A stretch of DNA of 64,000 bases from Mauremys mutica (Eukaryota; Chordata; Testudines; Geoemydidae), in NCBI RefSeq assembly GCF_020497125.1, contig NC_059079.1, forward strand, positions 9,691,553-9,755,552, in the 5' to 3' direction. Shown here in pieces: positions 12,272 to 24,387 of the stretch. The notes under the pieces are model-generated. The model saw only the letters and a list, made by a program, of their open reading frames with translations, ran no database searches and was not told the DNA's origin. The first letter of the stretch is position 1. The number at the start of each line of letters is the position of its first letter. Made by a program: the position numbers and the translations under genes.

Positions 12272-12432
12272 CAGCCGTCTCTAGCAGCCTCTCTTCTTGG
12301 CCCTTGTTCTGTGGCTAGTTTCACCTTTTGAGCTGCTGTTCTCCAGGCAGAGAATGCTCTGCCGGTGCACCTAACTGGCACTGCCTGAATGCTGGGATTC
12401 TCGTTAGGCTTGCTGTCAGTGGGATGGGGCAT
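12272..12432 (-). repeat. Candidate 3' LTR of the gypsy element
   Basis: This stretch is a diverged direct repeat of 15824-15990; both contain 'agcagcctct', 'ctccaggcagag/ccccaggcagag' and the identical block 'ggtgcacctaactggcact'. The two flank the coding remains, as LTRs would. Exact ends and a target duplication could not be fixed. On the minus strand this is the downstream copy. Confidence 0.6.
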
Positions 12433-12489
12433 GTTCCACAACATAACCATCCTCCACCCCCAAGACCAAAAAGGTTTCTTGTTTGGGCA

Positions 12490-12825
12490 TCAACCCAGTC
12501 CCGATCTCCTGGGGCAAAAATTCTGCATTTGCTTGCGCCTTTCTTTGCTGCACCTAGACGTTACAGGATTGAAGTGCCAGATATCAGCACATAAGCCAGG
12601 GATTTGAGTCCTGCACAAAGTATAGCTGTAGTAAGGGCCCATGGTCTGTGACCAGGGAGAAGGGACAAACCTGAGGGAGTCCACAGCCCACTTTATTCCC
12701 AGAGCCTCCTTCTCAATAATAGAATATGCTGTCTCCCCGGGGAACAACTTTTTGCTCAAATATAGGGTGCTCTTTACCCTCAAACTCCTGGGACAACACT
12801 GCTCCCAAACCAACGTTTGATGCAT
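12490..12825 (-). pseudogene. Gypsy RNase H remnant
   Basis: The open minus-strand frame contains 'SIIEKEALGIKWAVDSLR', the conserved E-K-E-A-L-A-I-x-W core around a catalytic glutamate of gypsy-type RNase H, preceded by the 'LSKKLFPGE' block that normally leads into it. Only this short domain portion is open. It lies downstream of the reverse transcriptase in the element's own sense and next to the candidate 3' LTR. Confidence 0.8.
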
Positions 12826-13199
12826 CTGTATAGAGAACGAACTCCTGGGAGAGTTCTGGATTGGCGAGGACAGGTACCCAGCTCAGCTGCGCCTTCCGGG
12901 TGCTAAAAGCTTCATAGCACTAGTCATCTTACTGAACCTTTATTGATGTCTTTGCCCTTCAGCAGATCACTCAGGGGTACCATGATCTATGCAAACTTGG
13001 GATGAACCAGCAACAGTATCCCAACAAGGCTCAGGAATCAATGTATTGGTCTTCTGGTTCATGGTGCAGGGCAGGAATTTAATGCATGGACTTTATCCAT
13101 CAATGATTTCACAAGGCCTCCTCCTATCTGAATAAGTCACCTCTGTCATGGCCAACTTACACTCAGCAGGCTTACCTGTGAGGCCAGCCTCTTCTAGGA

Positions 13200-13748
13200 A
13201 AGTCAATACTGCTCTTAGATCACTGAGGTGGTCTTCCCACATAGGGCTATAAATTACAGTGACATCAAGGTAAACCGCAGCATCTTGCTGGTGGGGTCAA
13301 AGGATTCAACTCATCAGGCACTGGAAAGTCGCTGTGGCCCCTGGCAGGCAAAACAGCATGGTTTTAAAGTGGAAATGGCCAAAGGGGATTGAGAACATGG
13401 TATTCTCCTGACAGGATGCGGCAGGGGTATCTGCCAATAGCCTTTTGTAAGATCCAATGTGCTGAGGTATTGTGCCAGGCCCAACTGCTCTAGCAGCTCA
13501 TCATGTTCATTGCAGATTGGGTAAGCGTCAAACTTTGTGATGGAACTGACTTTACAAAAGTCAATACAGAACCAGATCATGCTGTTCACTTTGGGGACCA
13601 GGACTAAAGGAGTCCTCCAGGTGCTCTTAGACTCTTCCACTACCCCTATTCTCAATATCATAGGCACTTCTACTTGGACCATGTTCCACATCTTCTTGGG
13701 CAAGGGCTGAGGGTTTTCTCTAACCAGTTGCCCTGGTGTGGTCTTCAA
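13200..13748 (-). pseudogene. Gypsy reverse transcriptase remnant
   Basis: The frame 13748-13314 shows 'STWRTPLVLVPK', 'FCIDFCKVS' (normally R-x-C-V-D-Y-R-x-L/V) and 'STLDLTKGYWQIPL', in the order typical of Ty3/gypsy reverse transcriptase. The catalytic Y-x-D-D box lies downstream at 13261-13272 and reads YLDV, so the second metal-binding aspartate is lost. The frame is intact for about 145 codons and then shifts. The domain follows the integrase C-terminal region directly, without the usual order. Confidence 0.85.
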
Positions 13749-13905
13749 ATAATGTCATATGGCGTACATTCTCCCCAGTATCGTGGAGAATACCATATTG
13801 AAGTCTTGGATCATTTGCAACAACTGGGTCTTCTGTTCAGAAGCAATGGCCTCATTTAATGGTAAAAGTCCAGACTCTAGGCTATCAGCTACATTGAGAC
13901 CTAGT

Positions 13906-15060
13906 TCAGGGCTCACTGGCCAGGAATCTATCAGGAGGGTTTCCCATGTTTTCCACAGCTTGAAAATGATAGACCTTTGTCTCCCTTCTCTTGCTGGGTA
14001 GCTTGATCTCATAAACAACTGGATCCATTTGTCTCAGAACCTCAAACAGACCATACCAGCAAGCCATTAATTTTGACTTAGATGATGGTAATAGGAGCAA
14101 CACCCTGTCTCCAGGGTGGAAGCTTCATGCTTCTTGCTTATATCCCTGTTCTTGCCTCCATTGAGCACGAACAAGGTTCTCCTTTGTGAAAGTGCTCGAC
14201 TTTAAATGTTCACATAGTCGGGTGATGATGTACTGGGTCGCCCCAAGTGTGTTTGCATCTTGCTCCTCCCAACTCTCACAATGCATCCAAGATTTCCCAG
14301 GGCTGGTATCCACAGAGCATTTTGAAGGGCAAAAAACCCACAGAAGTTTGGAGTACCTCTTGCACAGCAAATAGAAATGGTGCGAAGAGGTGGTCTCTGT
14401 GCCTAAACTCAGTCCCAACAAAACTGTTTCAATATCTCTTAACATCTTGTTAACCCTTTCCACCTGTTTGCAGATGACACACTGATGTCCTTTATTTTAA
14501 GAAGAGAACATAGTTTATGCATCACCTGCAAGGTGAAGTTGGAAACCTGAACAGTCTATGGTTCCTGCAGGAAACCTACCCAGACAAAGAGAGTCTCTTA
14601 AGTTTGGAAGCAATTGCTGTCACTGTAGCCAAGCGCAAGGGTATCGCTTTGGGGTAGGGAATGACATAGTCCACCACTACATGTATATACTGGTTTCCTA
14701 AGGAGCTCTTCTCTAAAAGGCTCTACCATGTCCATCCCTATTCTTTCAAATAGGGTTTCCACTTAGGGCATTGGGACCAAAGAGCCTCAGGACATTCTTA
14801 GCTGCCATCTATTGACACTCAGGACAGGAAGAGCAATACTCCCTTACCTCATGGTACACCCTCACCCAGAAAAAGTGAGTCAATACCCAACTCCAGGGTC
14901 TTCTCATTCCCTATATGCCCTGTGCAGGGAATATTATGTGCCAGCTGAATTACAGCCCTTCGGTACTTACAGGGTAACAGTAAATGAGTTCTTATTGCTC
15001 ACAACTGAGGCTGTCTTTTCACGTGATACAGACGCTCTTTCTCTAGCAAAAAGTGGGTGT
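13906..15060 (-). pseudogene. Gypsy integrase remnant
   Basis: The upstream part (about 15060-14820) contains 'NIPCTGHIGNEKTLEL', matching the H-x-x-x-x-G-H-x-G-x-x-K-T zinc-binding region of retroviral-type integrases. A core-like 'YTCSGGLCHSLP' segment follows near 14640-14690, where a Y-x-x-V-x-V-D-Y-x-T/S-R-x motif is expected; the aspartate is replaced. The 14463-14125 frame carries the region after the core. The 14103-13906 frame ('LLLLPSSKSKLMACWYGLFEV' region) is the C-terminal G-D-x-V-L-L-L-L-P domain. Several stops and frameshifts separate the parts. Confidence 0.75.
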
Positions 15061-15367
15061 GGTGACCAATGAGAGACCAATGCCATCCTCTGAAAGGTGA
15101 GAAGGAATGCTGCTGGATTGTCTTGGAGCCCATGATAGTTAACTTTACTGACATGGGTGGCAGAGCTCCCTCTGGCCTAATGGGTCTCCCTGTGCAGAGG
15201 GCAGGTTTTTACTACTGCAAAAAAGTCTCAAATTCTTGCTCGGGGTCCTCCTTTAGCTGCTGCTGCTATGCTGACTGGACCTGCTGCTGGGCAGTCCACC
15301 ACTGCAGGAACTGCTGTTTCTGGTTGGCCTGCTACTGTTGCCATTCTGCCATCCACTTATACCAGTG

Positions 15368-15598
15368 CTACTGGTGCACCTCGACTGATGCCCACTCTCC
15401 AAGGACTGATGTGGAACCTGTTTCTGTCTCAAAGTCTTGAATCATGCGTAAAGCATCATGCCTGCCTTCTCCATCACTCTCAGTGACATCATGCCTGCCT
15501 TCTCCATCACTCTCAGTGAGCCAGCCCTCAGCTTGAGCTTGGAAGTTGTCTCTTGCCTCTGGGTACCCCCCAGAACCCACACTCCTGGGTAAGCTCAT
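15368..15598 (-). pseudogene. Probable gag remnant with 38-bp internal duplication
   Basis: A 76-codon minus-strand frame upstream of the integrase zinc region. It contains two copies of TESDGEGRHD, caused by a tandem duplication of about 38 bases in 15445-15521. Just downstream (15240-15367), another frame is rich in Q and W, as in the amino part of some gypsy gag proteins. Assignment to gag rests on position only. Confidence 0.4.
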
Positions 15599-15823
15599 TG
15601 TTCCCCGAAAGAGTTGGGCTCATTCCCAGGGTCTTTTCAGAGGCTAATTATCTCCAGTCCCTGGTACTGCTCCTCAGGTCCAGCTACAGGGCACAGACAG
15701 AGAGCAGACATCCATAGCCCCTCTCATGGCTGCAATGTCTGTCTAATGCAAAAGGCAGGGGGTGGGGGAGAAGGGAAGGCTGGTCATTGCCTCGGGCAGG
15801 GCTCCCCTGGCTACTGAGCTCCT

Positions 15824-15990
15824 TAACAATCTCTAGCAGCCTCTTTTCTTGGGCAAAGGTCCCCTCATTGCTCTGTGGCCAGCTTCATCTTTAAAGTTCC
15901 CCTTCCCCAGGCAGAGCATGCTCAGCAGGTGCACCTAACTGGCACTGCCTGCATGCAGGGACACTGGTTAGGCTCATTGTCGGGGGATGG
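15824..15990 (-). repeat. Candidate 5' LTR of the gypsy element
   Basis: The partner of 12272-12432, in the same orientation, about 3.5 kb away. It shares 'ctctagcagcctct' and 'gcacctaactggcactgcctg'. At about 160 bp it is short for an LTR, so it may be a partial one. Confidence 0.6.
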
Positions 15991-16035
15991 AGGCGTCTCC
16001 CATCATACTGCTATTGTTGTGCACTACTCCAGTCA

Positions 16036-16142
16036 AACCATTTCTTGCATCTGAAGAAGTGGGTATTCACCCACAAAAGCTCATGCTGCAAAACGTCTGT
16101 TAGTCTATAAGGTGCCACAGGATTCTTTGCTGCTTTTACATT
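16036..16142 (-). repeat. Turtle SINE-like repeat, 5'-truncated copy
   Basis: Contains 'gtgggtattcacccac', 'aaagctcatgct' and 'gttagtctataaggtgcc', the reverse of the unit seen intact at 53787-53915. The end carrying 'ggggtagccgtg' is missing here. Confidence 0.7.
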
Positions 16143-17738
16143 TCCAGCCCTCACACTCCACTGAAATAGGCAGAAAAACGCTGGAGGGGAAAAAAGAAAC
16201 CTAAAAAGGACAGACGGTAACTATTCTAGAGAGCAACAAACACTAGCTCAGAGTCAGAAGAGTTTATTTTGGGAACTCAGGAGTAAGAGATAATGTGACT
16301 GTTAATGGACAGAAATTAAAAATGGTCAAAGATATTGGATGTGAGAGAAAGAATGTCAATGTGGACCTCTTCTGAAACTAAATATTCTGGTTTTTCTCAG
16401 TTCATTCTTCTGAGTGGTACTTATTGACAGTCACATATTTTGTTTTATATCTGAATCTTGCAGATAGTTGCAGTATGATCTTTGTAGGAATTATGGGCAT
16501 TTCTGTATGTAAAACTTTATTATGCAAGGAAAATAATTAAATACTTGGATTTAGAATTAGGTTGAGAGAATTCAACTAATGTACTGAGAGAAAGGCAGCC
16601 TTTTTAAAGCAAAATTGGACCTTTTGACCTGGATAGAAGTAATAATTTTAGATTGGGATCATTTTTCACAGTTATGAAACAGTAGCTCCCCAACTACGGT
16701 CTCAGCACCACCGGGGGTCTGAAGAGGCCTGACCAGTCACATGTGCTGGCTTTTCTCATTTCCAGCTGCTACATCACATTAAGAGAGTTAAGCATGCATT
16801 AAATACTGACCTAAGATTACTTTTCCACTTTAGTAATTGTTCTAGCTGACACAGGGATGTTTTGCTATTACAAATAAGAGGAAAGCAGTCCTTGAGACAT
16901 TATCTGTAGTAAAAAGTGGTCCATGTAATGAAAAAGATTTAAGAACCCTGTCTATAAAGTAATGAGTATGTGTTGTCTGAAGGATCACGTGCAGTTCAAG
17001 CAAACATATGAACTGGTGTAGATAGGCAACAACCACCATGGGATATGGTTCTGATGACTTATATTCAGATAATTATACATAATATGATCCCTTATAAAGG
17101 GTTTGCTTTGCCAAAGAAACAGGTAGTTCTTTGAACTAGTGTGCTACGAAAACATGTACAGTACTTTAATGTACCATCTTTTCACACCTGGGCACCTGGA
17201 CTCAAATTCTATCATATGAGAGAAGCAAAAGTGAGCACAGTGAGCTAGTAGCTACTGGACAGTTTTCCAAGTCACAAACCCATCTCACAGTTTGACACAA
17301 TTAACACATTCCCCTCACAGAGGATGCCTAGGATTGGAATAGCAGGGAGATCCAGGTCAGGAATGTGGTGCACTGATGTTGTTTGCAGAAGCTTATTCAT
17401 CACTTACCTGCATTAGACCTGGTTCTACACAGTCCTATTAATCCCTCATGTCAGGGCTTGGAATCTCCCATGGTACTAGTTCTCTGAGTTAGAATACTTG
17501 AGAATGGTGGCAGTGACTCCAAACAGAAAGATGGAGGATTTTTTTTTAAAAAAAGCCTCTTTTAAAGACAACAAAGTCTATTAGAACATTAAGCTTTCAA
17601 ATATCTATCGTTCAAATGAAGAACAGCATTACAATGGAGAGAATATTAATTTTTTAATATTTTTAAATGTACCCAGATACAAAATTTAAAATAAAATATG
17701 CACAATGTATTGAACTTGTCAACTAAGCAGAAGTTAGT

Positions 17739-18775
17739 CAGTCACCTTGTACCGTAACAACAGTTCTTCAAGACATGTGTCCACCGTAGGTGGGTCTGCA
17801 TCCCTGCGCTGCAGATTGAACAACTTTGGTAGCAGTCTGTCCTGCCCACGCATGCACTGCGCCTCGCCTGCCACAAGGTTAGCCAGCATGCGTGGGCGAC
17901 CCTCAGTTTCTTTTCTACTGCAGAGTCAATGACAAGAACTCCAAAGTAGAGGGGAGGAGGGTGGGCTGGGGAGCACATTTCAAAGAACCATCATTACTGC
18001 ACAAGGTAACTACTACTACTTCAAGTAGTGTCCCTATGGGTGCTCCACTGTAGGTAACTCCCGAGCAGTGCCCACCACTGGAAGCTGGAACTTTGAAGTT
18101 GAGTCTGATATGGATGATAGTGCCAAATTTGGCATCTGCAGCTGAATCCCCCAGGATGGCATAGTGGCGGAGGAGGCAGTATGTGCTATTCAGCTTCCTG
18201 GGTTCATTGGTAATCTCCCTGGACCCAGGAAGCTGAGTAGAAAATACTGCCTCCTCAGCCGCCCCAGAACCTGCATGGGGCATAGCAAAAGCGTCTTCCG
18301 GACCTGAGAGATGCTTTTCCCCAGGCAGCTTGGGGAGGGGAGGAGCAGCTGCAGCTGGCCCAGGACTTCTCCGGGCGGGGGTGGAGTGGGGTGAGGGAGT
18401 CTTGATGTAACCAGGGTTGGCAGGAGGCAAACCCTTTCTTCATTTTTTTTTCTTCTTCTCTTTTTCCTTTTGTTTTAAGGCATGGCTAAATAAAATGTAA
18501 ACGAAGTAAAGAAAAAAGCTTCAAGGGAAGCTAAATTTAGCAAATCTAAAGGGAGGTAACGATCCACGAATGGACAGCTCTAGCTCCTCTCTAGCCGAGG
18601 TGGTTGAGAAGGAACTGACGAGGGTCACCTGCTAATGCTGGCTAACCTCGTGGCAGGTGAGGAGCAGCACATGCACAGGTGGGCCAGACTGCTACCAATG
18701 TTCTCCAATTAGTAGCACAGGGACGCAGACACGCCTACAGTGGAGTAACCACAGGAACACTACTAAAAAAACAAG
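17739..18775. mobile_element. DIRS-derived non-autonomous element with inverted terminal repeats
   Basis: The left end (17739-17850: 'gtaggtgggtctgcatccct', then 'ttggtagcagtctg') recurs inverted at the right end (about 18640-18775: 'gtaggcgtgtctgcgtccct', then 'ttggtagcagtctgg' in the minus sense), giving inverted terminal repeats of about 130 bp. A third, internal block at about 17985-18075 ('ttactgcacaaggtaac', 'gtgtccctatgggtgctcc') is complementary to the ends, as in the internal complementary region of DIRS elements. The same blocks occur at 59905-60290 beside a coding DIRS copy. No reverse transcriptase or recombinase remains here. The 171-codon frame across it looks like chance. Confidence 0.7.
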
Positions 18776-20911
18776 TTTCTCAACAGTAACATACTAAAGG
18801 AAGATAAAATGGAGCTGATTTCACCTTGTTCTCTACTTAATTCACTCTGGGAGCACAAAGGAGAGGTAAACAGCCCATGTAAGAGGGTAGCCTAGGCAGC
18901 ATGGAGTTATCACAATCACCCTATACCATTCTAGAAGGATGTGATGTGCAAAGATTAGGGAGTTAGAGAGGTGATGTAGCCAGAGTATACAGCATTCTAG
19001 CTATCCTGGGCTGCCAGGAGGCCACCGCAGCCAGAACTCAAAATCAGAGCAGCCCTGAATTTCCTCTGAAGTACAACAAGGGCCTGGCAAGCCCCTGGAC
19101 AGCACGTATATAAAGGGAGCATAAAGGTGGTTTAAAGCCACCTCTGCTTCCCTCATTTCTTTCCCTGCTTCACTGGCAAGAAGCAGTCAAGAATCAAGCC
19201 ACTGTTCCTTTTTACAGTAATACTAGGCCAATATAAACTGTAACTTTTCAACTAACACATATTTTAAAAAGTTTTAAGGTACAAAATGTGGGATTTACTT
19301 TGAACATCACATTCTAGGATGCACCATTATGAGTTATATGCACATGGATGGCAGGCAGCTATTTCACAACAGCACATACTATTCCTTTCTTATAAATTGG
19401 TTTGTGCAAAATCTTTCTGAAAATGGGGTGTGGTTAATATATTATGGGATTCAATTTCAACTGGTTTGAACAGTTTTAGGAACTATTCAGGTCTTTTTAA
19501 GCAACGTTTTCATTTTCAAGATGTGTTCCTCAAAATATTCCACTCAACCACAGTCAACCTGAGCCAATACTGCTCTGGGAGTTATGCCTGCGGTGTTATG
19601 GCTTACTACAAGAGCTAGTATCTGGGTCTCAACTAAGAAAGCAGCCTACATGAGGAAAAAAAAAAACCAGCTATAGGTTTAAGAACACATCTATTTTCCC
19701 ACCTGTATTCCAACTGGAATCCAGGTGAATGCTGAAAAATTTCCATTTTGTTTCTCCACCAGCATTGCTAAACAATCTTTTATACTAATTGATGTAATAT
19801 TGCTATTGAATTTACCTTGTAACTTTTCAGTAAGACTATCTTGACAAAGTTATTTATGTGAATAATACATTCTAGGTTCTTGAACTGACCTGTTTCACCA
19901 CTTCCTTGGTTAGTCATTTATACCTGTGCCAAGTGGGTGTAAAATGTTATTATAGGTGTGAGTGCAGAATTCTGATTTGGTAATGTTTTTATACCTACCT
20001 TGCACAGATGTAAGTGACTGCACAAAACACAAGGAAGAAGAGAATCAAGCCCAGTATCTGAAATACCAGTACAGCCTCAATAGACCAAAATAATCACCAC
20101 TAGGTGTCACCCTTTGATACTGTATAAAACACTATACATACAAACAACTGTTTCACTTTAAAATTATATGGGAGCAATTTTATTACCACATTGACTGCAA
20201 TGTGGTATTTTATTCAGCATCTCTTCACTTTACTCCTAGTTTTGATTTTTAAAAAGTATCTCGGGTAAATGAATTAAGGGATTTGCTTCTACGTCAGCTA
20301 AAAGGAATTCTTGTAGTCACAGTTTTACAGAGAATGTCAGTACATGACCCTTGCAATATGAACATATGTTGCAATATGCTAGAGGTATCAATGTATCATT
20401 CTTAGGTTACTTTTACAAAAAGAAGTCTTAAGGAAAAAGTGTAACTAGCAACAAAATAATGCATTATTGAAGATGAGTAAGTAATTACATTCTCCAATAG
20501 TCTGAATTCCTCCCACCCCCGAAAAGACAATTAAAATCTTTATTTGCAAAGAAGTAGGGTGCAGCCATGCTCAGCCCTGCACAGATTCAGAGGGAGCCTG
20601 CCCATGAGTGACTGATCTGAAGTGAGAAGGAGCTATGCATCCAAAAAGTGATGGAGATCACATGCTCGCTGGGGCACAATGGCTGGCAGTTCACATCTGT
20701 GGACTGTGCCTCAACGCTACAACGAACCACTAGTCTCAGATCTGGTTTCAGAAACAATTATAAACAATTAATCATCAAAATACAGTGGTGCCATTTTATC
20801 TAAGGCTACACAGAGGTTTGTGAATGGTCAGTATTTTCAGTTGTTACTGTTCATCGTTTTTCTTTTTATTATTGTACCACAACACTTATTTTTATTCTAA
20901 ATAAACCTTAC

Positions 20912-21120
20912 CAACTGTGCAGCCGTCTTCAAGTACTACATCCACATTTCTGTCTCTATATTCAACCCTGAAGTCGAGCATCCGTGGCTGTCTTTCCACT
21001 ATTTGTCGGGATGGCACTACATGTCGAAACGCTGAGGATGAGGAAGGAGTTGAAGAAGATGCTGTAGGATGACTTGTGGGACCATAGGCTGGTCCTTGCA
21101 AAGTCTCTCCACCATATTCA
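20912..21120 (-). CDS. FAF1: FAF1 coding exon, linker and start of first ubiquitin-like domain
   Basis: This 209-nt minus-strand exon has the acceptor 'atctttcag' and donor 'gtaagg'. One base completes a serine codon split with the exon at 24388-24434. Then follow 69 residues starting EYGGETLQGPAYGP, a Ser/Thr/Pro-rich linker, RQIVERQPRMLDFRVEYRD and RNVDVVLEDGCTV; the last base opens the glycine completed at 6399. This matches human FAF1 at about residues 55-122. RQPRMLDFRVEYRDRN and NVDVVLED are nearly invariant, while the serine linker has diverged, as expected for a disordered segment. The upstream frame running into the intron (to 21239) is not coding. Confidence 0.98.
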
Positions 21121-24100
21121 CTGAAAGATATATAGTTTAGAGAATTTAAATAGAACAGACTGATATCTGAACTATTTGAAGAAACACGAGGCAAGCAAGA
21201 TGAGCAGTATATTCCCTTACTGTCATCCACAACTTGCACTTGTGACTGCTATATTGTATCACGTATCTGACATACAGGCTGTTTTACTAACAATGTAAGA
21301 AATTATAGTATCTACAACATTTTCTTAAATATTAGCAACTAAAACGTTCAAAAGAGATGGTTTAAAAGCTGGTCCTACAGTATTGTAAAAATCTTTTGAG
21401 CCTCAAGTTTAATATATGTATTACAAATCACAGAATTACTTGTAGAGCAAGGAAACCCCATGGAATTACTACATATCCATACTTGAAATTCTACACAGCA
21501 GCCACCATTCTACTACTACATCATCAGGCTAGTGTCATCCCAAAAGAGTCTGGGAGAAAGTGCAGCAGAGATGCATCCCATAATCTTAGAGTGACAAACC
21601 TATTTGCCAATTAATCAGACAGGTTGAAGAGGAAAATAAATATTTTTTTGCTTCAGGCAGTTAAGGGAGATTATATAGACATCAGTGTATTAATTTAAGA
21701 CTAAAATCTAGAAATATATGTTAATTACAGAATGTTGAATTCCAGCTTCTCCTTGAGAATCATCTCCCTCCCCACTACTCCTGGGCACTTGCATATGGAC
21801 CACGGGATAGTAAAGTGAGAAGTGAATGTAGCTTTGCTCAGATTAATTTGGAGAACTCCAGCTACAGGCTCTTCATTTAGCCCTCTCCAAAGAGCACAGT
21901 GCTGGAGATTAGTAAGCAGAGTGATAAAACAAGGCATATTAAGAAACACCATTCAGGCCAAAGAGAATGTGGAACCACTTTGACAAAATGAGCATTTTAC
22001 ATACTAAAATGAACATTCCACCCAAGGAATCCAGGAAATAATGTTTGTAGAGTATGGCTGGAGTTCTGCTTTGCAGATGTCCTCAAGTGGAAGACAGTGA
22101 CTACAGACATACAGTGAAATCTGTATGGGAAACTATCCTTACTAGGCAGCTCCAGATGTCCTGATGGCTGGTGCACACTAACACAGTGTGCTTCAAGGAT
22201 GGAATCTGAATGAATGATACTTTAATTTTTTTAATAGGGCTGCTGCAATTTGGGATCATGCCAATTTCCTTTTTTTTTTTTTTTAAGGGACCTTATTTAG
22301 AAGGCCATATTCCACTTTCTTAAAAAAAAGAAAGTCAATAAGTGTCTTGATGCAAAAGCTTTAAAAAAAAAACCCTGAAACTCCCTCCGCTCCCCACCCC
22401 CCAGTGATGACATGAACTCAGTGAGCATAGCCAGTTGCTACACACACATGCTATATAATTAACAAACACTGTCTACATTCCCAACCGTCTGCTGGTGCAA
22501 TTCCTATCATTTTACCTCCCACGTTCTGAAAAGAAAAAATTAAATGTTATGCTTTTCTGGTAGTACAAAGGTCTCTTTTCCTTTTCTCTAGTCAGCAGAC
22601 ACACAAATCGGAATTCTCAGCTATGTGAAACCTACAGGAATTTCAGAGTTCTAAAGTACACAAGGAATCTGTTTTGTTTTGTGCAGCTTTTAATTACAAT
22701 ACTAAGTACGACTAGGAATTTGTTATGCAGAGTTAAAAAATGACCATATATTGATCCAAGCTGTTTTTTTTTTAAAGGGCGGGGGATTACTGAATGTTAA
22801 AATTAAAAAGTGATACGATAGTTTCTGTGACAATAATTTTGTTAGTAATCCTAAAGAGCATTCTCAGGACATACTTCTTTAAATCACAACTGTATTACAT
22901 TTGGTGGCCGAGAGGATATTTGTTCTCTGAAAATATTACTTGCATCCTGTTAACCCCTATTAAATAACATTAATTGTATTTTTAAAAAAAAGCCAATAAA
23001 CACACACAGCTACCAGCAGGTGGACACTCACATAATGATTCAATTTAGCAAAACCTTTGATTTAGGAGATTTGAAAATCTCACCCATAAAGAGCATAAGG
23101 GAGTCAGGTGTCCAACTCCCTTTGAAAGCCAATGGAAATTGGGTGCCTAACTCCCTTAGGCCTCTGAAATTCCACCTTATATCATTGGGGGGGGGGACCC
23201 ACAACAGCTTGACACACATTCAACTGCCTAGATTTTTTTTAAAGAAAGAAATAAAGAAATAGATGCTGAAAAAACTTCAGAATTGACTTTTATCAATGCC
23301 TTCACTTATTGCTGAACCAAAAGAAAAAAGTACTGCTAATCAGTCTGGTGAGTATTTAGATTGAAAATGCTTTGTATGCATATGTACAGGGGGTCTCTGG
23401 GCCCTACACTAATACAAATAAAAAGTAAATATCCACTCACTGCAATGAATAAACAAGGATTTAATCCTGAGTGTAAAAAAAAAAAGTGACTGTTGACATC
23501 ATATATTAAATAAGTTAAGACCTAATAATTAAATACAGCATAGCTGCCAAAATACTGATTTACTTACATTATAAGTAGCATCTACCATAAGTTAAGAACA
23601 TTTTAAAACATCATATTGAGTATTTGTCCTGAATGCTTTATATCACAACATTCTACTGGCTCTCCCAAACAGCTGAATTCCTGTTCTGCTGTTTCCGATT
23701 GCCTCATCAGCACTTAGCAGATCATGCTTCAGTGACTTAGAATCACACAAGCCAAAACTGAATTCAAAAGTTTGAAAGAAAACAAGTGCATTGACTTTTT
23801 GAAGTGAGCAATCTACTTCCTTTGACACAGTATCCTTTACCTGCAACCCACTGAAAGGGCACCAGTAACTCTAACACAGAGAAAAATTATCACCACCTTT
23901 CATGCACGTGTGTGCATGCATCAAAAGAGAAAAAGAAAAAAAAATTAGCCAAGGACACGGGGGCAATTCCCAGCTGTTAGAAAATGTGCTTTGGGATTTT
24001 TTAGGTCCACGCAGAACAGATGGGACCTCACTTTTAGGGAATTATCTGACAGACTCAGACTTAGTCAACTGTATATCCTATAGGGACTGATCCCACACCT

Positions 24101-24387
24101 ACTGAAGCCAGGGGAAAGAATTCACTGACGTTGATGAGGGTTGGATCAGGTCCTTAATCAGTCTTGGAAAGTTGAGGGGTTCAGTCAGTCCTCCCAGGAG
24201 TTGAACTCATGGCTCTTGGGAGTCTAACTATTTGAAAATGACACGTACAGTATTACATCTTCCTCCTAAGGGATAGAATTGGAGATGAGGAAAGAGGAGG
24301 CAGGGGAAGAGAAAGTAAACCTCCCCCATGACTACTATTACACAGTATCTCTTTCTACACATTATTGCTCCAAGTTTCTTTACTTAC
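21121..24387 (-). other. FAF1: FAF1 intron, 3.3 kb
   Basis: An intron with a codon-splitting AG|T junction for serine. It is AT-rich. At about 23065-23190, text like 'tccaactccctttgaaa' and 'gtgcctaactccctta' is a remnant of a common reptile inverted-repeat element whose borders I cannot fix. Poly-purine and poly-pyrimidine runs near 22270-22380 are simple sequence. No other gene seen. Confidence 0.85.

Larger units (their letters stand above)
12433..15823 (-). mobile_element. Decayed Ty3/gypsy retroelement, Gmr1-like domain order
   Basis: Minus-strand pol remains appear in this order: integrase zinc-binding region (about 15060-14820), integrase core (about 14790-14400), integrase C-terminal part (14103-13906), reverse transcriptase (13748-13200) and RNase H (about 12825-12490). 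Integrase therefore precedes reverse transcriptase. Most Ty3/gypsy elements have the reverse order; integrase-first is the arrangement reported for Gmr1-like gypsy elements of deuterostomes. A Gln-rich stretch near 15240-15370 on the minus strand probably comes from gag. The reading frames are broken by many stops and frameshifts, and the catalytic aspartate pair is damaged (see the reverse transcriptase entry), so the element is dead. It lies inside a FAF1 intron, on the same strand as FAF1. Confidence 0.8.
6400..20911 (-). other. FAF1: FAF1 intron, 14.5 kb, with several mobile elements
   Basis: This intron separates the exons at 20912-21120 and 6308-6399. It contains the G-rich inverted-repeat element (8783-10013), a MIR-like SINE, the gypsy element (12272-15990), a SINE fragment and a DIRS derivative, listed separately. 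The stretches 7351-8782, 10014-12036, 16143-17738 and 18776-20911 are AT-rich and show no gene. Confidence 0.85.

Noticed and set aside
17915..18430. 171-codon minus-strand frame
   Set aside because: Lies in DIRS-type non-coding repeat sequence and has no conserved motif.
20892..21239. Full 115-codon minus-strand frame as a standalone gene
   Set aside because: Only the part between the splice sites (21120-20912) matches FAF1; the rest is read-through into introns.
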